From positions 186,001-250,000 of the forward strand of contig RJMB01000004.1 in assembly GCA_003725585.1 (NCBI GenBank): 64,000 nt of DNA, in the 5' to 3' direction. Numbering within the stretch: the first letter of the stretch is position 1; every line of letters begins with the position of its first letter. Source of the DNA: Halostreptopolyspora alba. Lineage in GTDB: Bacteria > Actinomycetota > Actinomycetes > Streptosporangiales > Streptosporangiaceae. Positions 58,221 to 64,000 of the stretch are shown one piece after another. The notes beneath the pieces are model-generated. The model worked only from the letters and a program-made list of their open reading frames with translations, had not been told where the DNA came from and searched no databases. The position numbers were made by a program, and so were the translations under genes.

Positions 58221-58279
58221 GTGGCGGAACCGCCGCCGCGTCCGAGGGGCCCGGAGGCGGCGGCGGGTAACTCGGACGA

Positions 58280-59260
58280 TCAGTCGAGCTCGCCCTCTTC
58301 CTCGTAGTAGCGCTCCGCGCCCGGGTGCAGCTCGACCGGGCCGGGACTGTCGATCGCGGTGTCCAGCTGGACCTGCTCGCCGACATCGTGCTCGATGTCG
58401 TCGGCCCCCTCGTACATCTCCTTGGTGAGGTTGTAGGCCAAGTCCTCGTCCATGTCGGACTTGACGTACATCGTGGCCCAGTTGGTCAGTGTCGTGGCCG
58501 ACTCGTCCACACCCTCGTAGGTGCCGCCCTCGATCTCCAGGGAGCCGTAACTCTCGTCGTCGGCCATGAGCTGCTCCGCGGGCTCACCGGAGATGTCGAC
58601 CAGAGTGATGTCGGTGCTGGTGGCCACCTCCTGGATGCTGGCGGCCGGCGCCGCCAGGATCGCGAAGGCAGCGTCGAGCTGGCCGTCGCTCAGCTTGTTC
58701 GCGGCGTCCCCGAAGTCGCTCTGGTCCTCCTCGATGTCGCCGGACCCCAGACCGTAGGCGTCGAGGACCTGTCGCGCCGCGACCTCGGTGCCGCTGCCCG
58801 CCGGCCCGACGTCCACCCGGTGCCCCTCCAGGTCCTCCACACTCTCGATGCCGGACTCCTCGGTGGCGACGAGCTGCAGGACCTCGCCGTAGACGTTGCC
58901 CAGCATCCGAACCTCACCGGGCTCGGACAGTGACTCGTCCTCGAAGTCGCCGGTGCTCTCGACCGCGCTGGCCGCCACGCCGTTGATGGCCATGACGACC
59001 TCGTTCTCGCCCTGGTCGAGCAGCTGCATGTTCTCCACCGAGGCCCCGCTGGCCTGGGTGCTCACGTTCACGTCCTCGATGTTGTTGGACCACAACTGAG
59101 CGATCTCGCCTCCGAGGGGGTAGTACGTCCCCCCAGTGGACCCCGTGGCCAGGGTCAGGTTGTTTCCACCGCTCGCGTTACAACCGGCGAGTGCCACCGC
59201 TCCCGCCGCTGTCACCGCGAACACGCACAGCAGACGCCGACTCCTGGCTCCAGTGCTCAT
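58280..59260 (-). CDS. TAXI-family TRAP solute receptor lipoprotein
   Basis: 326 residues. Start ATG 59260 (MSTGARSRRLL) with GAGAGG nine bases upstream; an ATG three codons earlier overlaps that site. Signal peptide with lipobox LAGC, lipidated at C27. The receptor domain has the TAXI signature ATGSTGGTYYPLGG and VDVGPAGSGTEVAA. Binds the substrate outside the membrane and delivers it to the permease. First gene of TAXI-DUF1850-permease. Ligand unknown; TAXI proteins bind glutamate-like or other carboxylates. Very acidic overall. Confidence 0.93.
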   Translation of the reverse strand: MSTGARSRRLLCVFAVTAAGAVALAGCNASGGNNLTLATGSTGGTYYPLGGEIAQLWSNNIEDVNVSTQASGASVENMQLLDQGENEVVMAINGVAASAVESTGDFEDESLSEPGEVRMLGNVYGEVLQLVATEESGIESVEDLEGHRVDVGPAGSGTEVAARQVLDAYGLGSGDIEEDQSDFGDAANKLSDGQLDAAFAILAAPAASIQEVATSTDITLVDISGEPAEQLMADDESYGSLEIEGGTYEGVDESATTLTNWATMYVKSDMDEDLAYNLTKEMYEGADDIEHDVGEQVQLDTAIDSPGPVELHPGAERYYEEEGELD

Positions 59261-59604
59261 CCCGGGCATCCTCTCTAAGATGATGTGTGCGTCCCGGCCC
59301 CGGCCGGAGGGATAACCAAACGAATAGTTGGAAAATGCCCATTTCACCCGAATCGCGACCAGGACTATAACCACGCCACCGATACACCGTCGTTCCGTGG
59401 GCGTCACGAATCGAGAACGATGGACACCGCTCCCCGTCCCCACGGAAACCCCACGGGAAGGGTCCACGCGTCGTGACGTGGCCGTGTCTGGCGACGCCCT
59501 CCCCTGACGACCGGAATTCGGTCTCGTGCGATCACCCCCACGACCATTAGGGTCGGGCGCGTCATCTCATAGACCCCAGTACCCCACGAGTGCGAAGTTT
59601 CGAC
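59261..59604. promoter_or_regulatory. divergent TAXI / S9 peptidase control region
   Basis: 344 non-coding bases. An AT-rich island at 59315-59350 includes TGGAAA-N7-TTTCA (59329-59346), similar to the dyad before hyi. Promoters for both genes should lie here; no RNA gene is seen. Confidence 0.45.
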
Positions 59605-61737
59605 ATGAACGATCGCCTGACGACCCCCTACGGCGCCTGGCCATCGCCGATCGCCGCAAGCGACGTTGCCCGCGGAGAACGACGGCTTGGCTTCCCGTCC
59701 GTCGCGGGAGAAGTGGTCTGGTGGGAGGAGTCCCGCCCCGACGAAGGCGGACGCAACACCATCATGCGCCAGGATCCCGGCCGGTCCACCCCCACCGAAC
59801 TCCTGGACGCGCCCTGGAACGCCCGTACCCGCGTCCACGAGTACGGCGGTCGTTCCTACCTGCCGGTCCCCACCGGCGGCGACGACGCGGAGCCCCAGTA
59901 CGGCATCGTGTTCGCCGAGTACACCGACCAACGCCTCTACCTGCGCGAACCAGGTTCCGCGACGCCCCGACCGCTCACCCCCACACCCGACGTAACCGCT
60001 GGGCTACGGTACGCCGACCTTACCCTGACAAGCGCCAGCGACCGGGTGCTCTGTGTGCGGGAGAGCCACGACGCCGAGGGGAACGTGAGCCGGGCCATCG
60101 TTTCCGTTCCCCTCTCCGGCGCGGCCGCCGAGGACCCCACGGAGGTCACCGAGGTGGTCACCGGCGCCGACTTCTACGCCTGCCCCACCCCCTCACCCGA
60201 CGGCCAACACCTCGCGTGGATCTCCTGGTACCACCCGCGGATGCCGTGGGACGGCACGGAGCTGCGCGCCGGAACCCTCACCGAGAGCGGGCAGATCACC
60301 GGCCCCTACACCCTCAAGGGCGGCGTCACCGAGTCGGTGCTCGCCCCAACCTGGCGCGACAACGAGGGGCTGTACTTCATCACCGACTGGTCGGGCTGGT
60401 GGAACCCCTACGAGATCGGGCTCACCGGGCAGGCGATCCCGCTGTACCCGGCCGAGGAGGAGTTCACCAACGGCGCCGGGGAACTCGGCGCGCGCCCCTA
60501 CTGCCGTCTCGATGACGGCCGCATCGTCTGCCTGCACGGCAACGCCGACCTGGGCATCTCGATCCTCGACCCGACCACGGTCGAGCTCGAGCCGCTCGAG
60601 ACCTCGCTGACCTCCTGGCAGGCGCTCGCCTCGGACGGGGTCAACGTCGTGGGCCTGGCCTCGGCCCCCGACACTCCACAGAGCGTGGTCCGCGTCGTCC
60701 CCGACACCGGCCGGATCGAGACGCTGCGCCGCTCCCTCGACGAGACACCCGACCCCGCCCTGCTGCCAACCCCGCGTCACGAGACGTTCGACGGGCGTTA
60801 CGGGCGCACGGTCCACGCCACCGTGCACCCACCCACGAACCCCCACGTGAACAGCGAGGACGACGGCCCCGCGCCCTACGTCGTGTGGGTCCACGGCGGC
60901 CCCATCTCGCACGCCACCTCGCAGCTCGACCTCGCCAAGGCGTACTTCACCAGCCGCGGCATCGGTGTCCTCACGGTCAACTACGGCGGCTCCACCGGCT
61001 ACGGCCGCACCTACCGCGAACGGCTGCACGGCCAGTGGGGAATCCTCGACGTCGAGGACGTCACGGCGGCGGCGCGAGCCCTGGTCGAACGGGGAATCGC
61101 CGACCCCGAACGGGTGGCGGTGCGCGGCTCCAGCGCCGGCGGCCTCACGACCCTGCTGGCACTCACCGGCGACACGTTCGCCTGCGGGATGTCGGCCTAC
61201 GGCGTCACCGACCTGCTACGGCTCGCCTCCGAGACGCACGACTTCGAGTCACGCTTCCTCGACTCCCTGGTCGGGCCGCTCCCCGGCTACGCCGAGACCT
61301 ACCGCGAGCGCTCCCCGATCAACCGGGCCCCCGAAATCCAGGCCCCGGTGCTGGTCCTGCAGGGCTCGGAGGACAATGTGGTTCCACCCGCGCAGGCCCA
61401 CCAGCTCCTCCGGGTTCTCGGGGAGAACGGCATCCGGCACTCCTACCTCGAGTTCGAGGGTGAGGGTCACGGCCTACGCGCGGCGGAGTCGCGGCAGCGC
61501 GCGCTCGAGGCCGAACTCGCCTTCTACGGGCGGGTCTTCGGCTTCACCCCACCCGGTGTGCCAGAGATCGAGCTGGTGACCGAGCGGCCGGAACCGGTGG
61601 CTCCCCCCGAGGAGGAACAACCCACAACCGCCGAGGTCACCGGGGAGGCCGGGGACGCCGCCGGCACCGGCGGGGCGTCCGAGGCGGCCGAGCCGAGTAC
61701 GGGCGAGGAGACGAGACCCGCGGTGGAGAGCGCCTGA
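59605..61737 (+). CDS. S9-family prolyl oligopeptidase-like peptidase
   Basis: 710 residues. An N-terminal beta-propeller region (about 1-390) is followed by an alpha/beta-hydrolase domain with S510 (GSSAGG), D590 (QGSEDNVVP) and H622 (GEGHGLR) as the probable triad. A C-terminal acidic Pro/Glu/Thr-rich tail of about 55 residues is not part of the fold. Start ATG 59605 (MNDRLTTPYG); GTG 59590 is an alternative. No signal peptide, so cytosolic. Likely a dipeptidyl or acylaminoacyl peptidase. Confidence 0.92.
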   Translation: MNDRLTTPYGAWPSPIAASDVARGERRLGFPSVAGEVVWWEESRPDEGGRNTIMRQDPGRSTPTELLDAPWNARTRVHEYGGRSYLPVPTGGDDAEPQYGIVFAEYTDQRLYLREPGSATPRPLTPTPDVTAGLRYADLTLTSASDRVLCVRESHDAEGNVSRAIVSVPLSGAAAEDPTEVTEVVTGADFYACPTPSPDGQHLAWISWYHPRMPWDGTELRAGTLTESGQITGPYTLKGGVTESVLAPTWRDNEGLYFITDWSGWWNPYEIGLTGQAIPLYPAEEEFTNGAGELGARPYCRLDDGRIVCLHGNADLGISILDPTTVELEPLETSLTSWQALASDGVNVVGLASAPDTPQSVVRVVPDTGRIETLRRSLDETPDPALLPTPRHETFDGRYGRTVHATVHPPTNPHVNSEDDGPAPYVVWVHGGPISHATSQLDLAKAYFTSRGIGVLTVNYGGSTGYGRTYRERLHGQWGILDVEDVTAAARALVERGIADPERVAVRGSSAGGLTTLLALTGDTFACGMSAYGVTDLLRLASETHDFESRFLDSLVGPLPGYAETYRERSPINRAPEIQAPVLVLQGSEDNVVPPAQAHQLLRVLGENGIRHSYLEFEGEGHGLRAAESRQRALEAELAFYGRVFGFTPPGVPEIELVTERPEPVAPPEEEQPTTAEVTGEAGDAAGTGGASEAAEPSTGEETRPAVESA

Positions 61738-61791
61738 CCAAGTCACCCCGGGCCGCGCTCGCTCGGTCGCATCGCGGCCGCGCGGAGGGGC

Positions 61792-62457
61792 TCACCGCGG
61801 TCGCCGACCCACCCAGACCGCGAGCTGGGTGCGGTCGCGCAGGTCCAGCTTGCGCAGGATGCTGGATATGTGGTTCTTCACCGTCCCCTCCGTTATGAAC
61901 AGGCGGCGCGCGATGTCGCGGTTGGTGGTCCCCGCGCCCACCAACTGGGCCACCTCCCACTCCCGTTCGGACAGCGGACCCGACGGCGCCCCAGCTGCGG
62001 GCTCCGCTTCCGGCTCCACCCGCACGCCCCCGCGGAGTGCCGCGACGAGGCGGTCGGCCGCCTGGGGGCCGAGCACGGTCTCGCCACGGGCCACCCGGTG
62101 GATGGCGGCGACCAGCTCCTCCGGTGGGGTGTCCTTCAACAGGTACCCCCGCGCACCAGCACGCAGGCCGCCGAAAATGTACTCGTCATCGTCGAAGGTC
62201 GTCAGGATGAGCGCGCCCACCCCCGGGTGCTCCTCGACCAGCCGCGCCACGAGCTCGGGACCGTCCATCCGTGGCATCCGCGCGTCGACGAGGGCCACAT
62301 CGACCGCGTTGGCGGCGACGAACTCCAGGGCCGCGGGGCCGCTGGCGGCCTCCCCGGCAACCACCAGGCCCTCCTCGATCTCCAGCAGCTTACGCAGGCC
62401 GCCGCGCATCAGGACCTGGTCGTCGACGATGAGCACACGAACCGCGCCCTCGCTCAC
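61792..62457 (-). CDS. NarL/LuxR-type response regulator
   Basis: 221 residues. Receiver domain with D12/D13, phosphorylation site D58 and TTFDDDEYIFGGL, and a C-terminal LuxR helix-turn-helix (LSEREWEVAQLVGAGTTNRD, TEGTVKNHIS). Its start overlaps the kinase stop by four bases. Probable target: the divergent gene at 63921 or genes beyond the window. Confidence 0.95.
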   Translation of the reverse strand: MSEGAVRVLIVDDQVLMRGGLRKLLEIEEGLVVAGEAASGPAALEFVAANAVDVALVDARMPRMDGPELVARLVEEHPGVGALILTTFDDDEYIFGGLRAGARGYLLKDTPPEELVAAIHRVARGETVLGPQAADRLVAALRGGVRVEPEAEPAAGAPSGPLSEREWEVAQLVGAGTTNRDIARRLFITEGTVKNHISSILRKLDLRDRTQLAVWVGRRPR

Positions 62458-63743
62458 CGCTCCACCCCGGCCACGGCAGCCTGAAGCCTGTCGACCTCGG
62501 GCTGTCGGGGTACCGTCGCGCTGACCTCGAACCCTCCCGACTCGGGGGAACGCACCGTGACCTCGCCCCCGGCGGCCGCGACCCGCTCCCGGAGCCCGCG
62601 CAACCCGAAACCGTCGGCCACCTCGGCCGTGTCGGCTCCCACACCGTTGTCGCGCACGGTCACCACCACCGCTGACTCGTCACCGGACAGTTCCGCCTCG
62701 ACCAGGGTGGCCCCGGAGTGCCGCAACGCGTTCGTGCACCCCTCCTGAACCACGCGGTAACAAACCAGCTCGGTGACCTCGTCCAGCTCGGGCTCCTCCC
62801 CCACCACACGCAGCCGCACCTCGATCCCGGTTCCGTCGAAGGAGCCCGTCAGCATCCGCAGGGCGTCGATACCGTTGTGCCCCTGCAACCGCAGCGGCCG
62901 CATCGCGCGCACCCAGCGCCGCGTGTCGGCCAACGCCTCCTGGGCCAGCTGGCGCGCGTGGTGAACCTCCTGCCAGGCGTCCTCGGGTCGGGCCGCCCGG
63001 AACCGCTCCGCGTTCGTCAGGTCCATGTTGATCACCGTGAGGTAGTGGCCGACACTGTCGTGCATGTCCCGCGCCATACGGGCGCGCTCCTCGGCGACCG
63101 TCAAGTCCCGCACCAGACCCGAGTAGCGCCGCAGCTCCTCATGCGCGGCACGCAGCTCCGCGAGTAGCCTCCGGGTCTCCTCGGCCTTGCGGCGCGCCCG
63201 GTCCAGCGCTCGGAACACCGCCACCATGACCGCGCAGACCAACAGGAGCAACCCGGTCTCCAGCACCGCCTTCCCCAGGTTCGGGTCAGGGGGTGCCAGG
63301 TGCGCGATGAACGCGGTGAGACCAACCACCGTCACGTATCCGGCGGCGGCCCGACGCCCGAACGCGAGAACGGCGTGGCCCACCGTGACGGCCACGAGGA
63401 ACGTCGACAACGCCGCGCTACCGAAGAGCAGCAGCACCAGCGTGGTCGCGCAGTAGAGCACGCTACGCAGCCGCGCGGCCCACGATGCCGCCGGGTGCCA
63501 CGGCAGACTCGGCCACAGCAGCGCCGCGGCGGCCAGCGCGGAGGCCGGAAGCAGCGCCCACGACCATATCCCGCCCTCAACCCCGCTGGGCGCGTAGACG
63601 TCCGAACGCAGCGCCGTGACAACGAGGACCGCCCCGTAAACAACGAGGGTCCCCCAGAACACCTGGTTCAACAGCACGGGAGGCGTGCGGCCGTCGAAGG
63701 TGAGCAGCCGGTCGAGTTCGGCGCCTTCGTCCCGGGAGTCCAT
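62454..63743 (-). CDS. DesK/NarX-type sensor histidine kinase
   Basis: 429 residues. Five to six hydrophobic segments (about 30-175), a coiled linker, HisKA_3 box MARDMHDSVGHYL with H228, and an HATPase domain with VQEGCTNALRHSGA and DNGVGAD. It senses an unknown membrane or extracellular signal and phosphorylates the adjoining LuxR-type regulator. Start ATG 63743. Divergent from a gene that begins at 63921. Confidence 0.94.
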   Translation of the reverse strand: MDSRDEGAELDRLLTFDGRTPPVLLNQVFWGTLVVYGAVLVVTALRSDVYAPSGVEGGIWSWALLPASALAAAALLWPSLPWHPAASWAARLRSVLYCATTLVLLLFGSAALSTFLVAVTVGHAVLAFGRRAAAGYVTVVGLTAFIAHLAPPDPNLGKAVLETGLLLLVCAVMVAVFRALDRARRKAEETRRLLAELRAAHEELRRYSGLVRDLTVAEERARMARDMHDSVGHYLTVINMDLTNAERFRAARPEDAWQEVHHARQLAQEALADTRRWVRAMRPLRLQGHNGIDALRMLTGSFDGTGIEVRLRVVGEEPELDEVTELVCYRVVQEGCTNALRHSGATLVEAELSGDESAVVVTVRDNGVGADTAEVADGFGLRGLRERVAAAGGEVTVRSPESGGFEVSATVPRQPEVDRLQAAVAGVER

Positions 63744-63920
63744 GGCGCGACGCTAACACCGCCGCTCTCAGCCCTCTGGTGCCGCGCGTCACGTCCGGGT
63801 CACGCCCGGGTCCCATGACCACGGTCACGGTCGGGCCTCGTCCCGAAGGGCGCTCGGTCGTGACCCGGCTGTCCCCCAGGGACGATGTGGCGGCGGCGCC
63901 GGCCGATCTAGCGTCCCAGC

Positions 63921-64000
63921 ATGACTACCACCAACCCACACAACCGTTTCCTGGCCGCCGGCGCCCCGGCACGGCGCGCCACACACCCGCTGCTGGTGAT
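63921..64000 (+). CDS. start of a protein cut by the window edge
   Basis: ATG 63921 opens 26 codons beginning MTTTNPHNRFLAAGAPARRA, still open at the window end. No ribosome binding site is obvious. It is divergent from the two-component system and may be regulated by it; transporters or membrane proteases are frequent at this position, but the family cannot be told. Confidence 0.5.
   Translation, partial: MTTTNPHNRFLAAGAPARRATHPLLV

Overview
The window reads as a 64 kb chromosomal segment of a high-GC actinomycete. The family-level guess, a Nocardiopsaceae-like organism (Nocardiopsis / Streptomonospora / Thermobifida relatives), is inference from gene order, GTG/TTG starts and acidic proteins. 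Almost every gene is on a conserved actinobacterial backbone. I see no rRNA, tRNA, insertion sequence, phage gene or CRISPR array.

Left part (1-27 kb). The segment opens with leuA (cut by the window edge), preceded by a 15-codon leucine-rich leader peptide and a hairpin that together look like an attenuator. Next is a glyoxylate-assimilation operon (hyi-glxR-gcl, leftward) with a divergent IclR regulator. A TetR / aldo-keto reductase / tautomerase module follows. Then come two housekeeping operons running leftward: phoH-ybeY-hlyC-(cytidine-deaminase-like)-era, and hrcA-dnaJ-rsmE under a CIRCE operator. Between them sit a HIT protein, an ECF sigma factor and its translationally coupled acidic membrane partner. 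Further right are DUF3097, two tandem DUF4870 membrane proteins, the leftward operon lepA-MOSC-hemW, a membrane-anchored barrel-like protein and rpsT.

Middle part (27-44.5 kb). The expected neighbours rpsT, comEA, comEC and holA are present but separated by extra genes. These are a LysR/SDR pair, an M20 amidohydrolase, a four-gene conservon (kinase-like ATPase, roadblock, DUF742, GTPase) followed by a styrene/indole-monooxygenase-type flavoprotein, and a PLP trans-sulfuration-type enzyme whose start codon lies at the foot of a switch-like RNA fold. An imidazolonepropionase-like amidohydrolase and hflX follow.

Right part (44.5-64 kb). Malate synthase and glcDEF (glycolate oxidase) lie between hflX and dapF/miaA. 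With gcl/glxR/hyi they form a glycolate-glyoxylate node: glcDEF makes glyoxylate, which can be condensed with acetyl-CoA by malate synthase or carboligated by Gcl towards glycerate. miaA, a LigB-like protein and miaB follow, then a TRAP-TAXI transporter operon (receptor, DUF1850, fused permease), an S9 peptidase and a NarL/DesK-type two-component system.

Main points for a second look: the leuA attenuator; a Gcl that carries the glutamate that Gcl enzymes are known for lacking; the conservon with a membrane-free kinase-like component and a reductase-less flavin monooxygenase; the sigma factor with an acidic partner; the RNA element ahead of the PLP enzyme; and several unexplained dyads.
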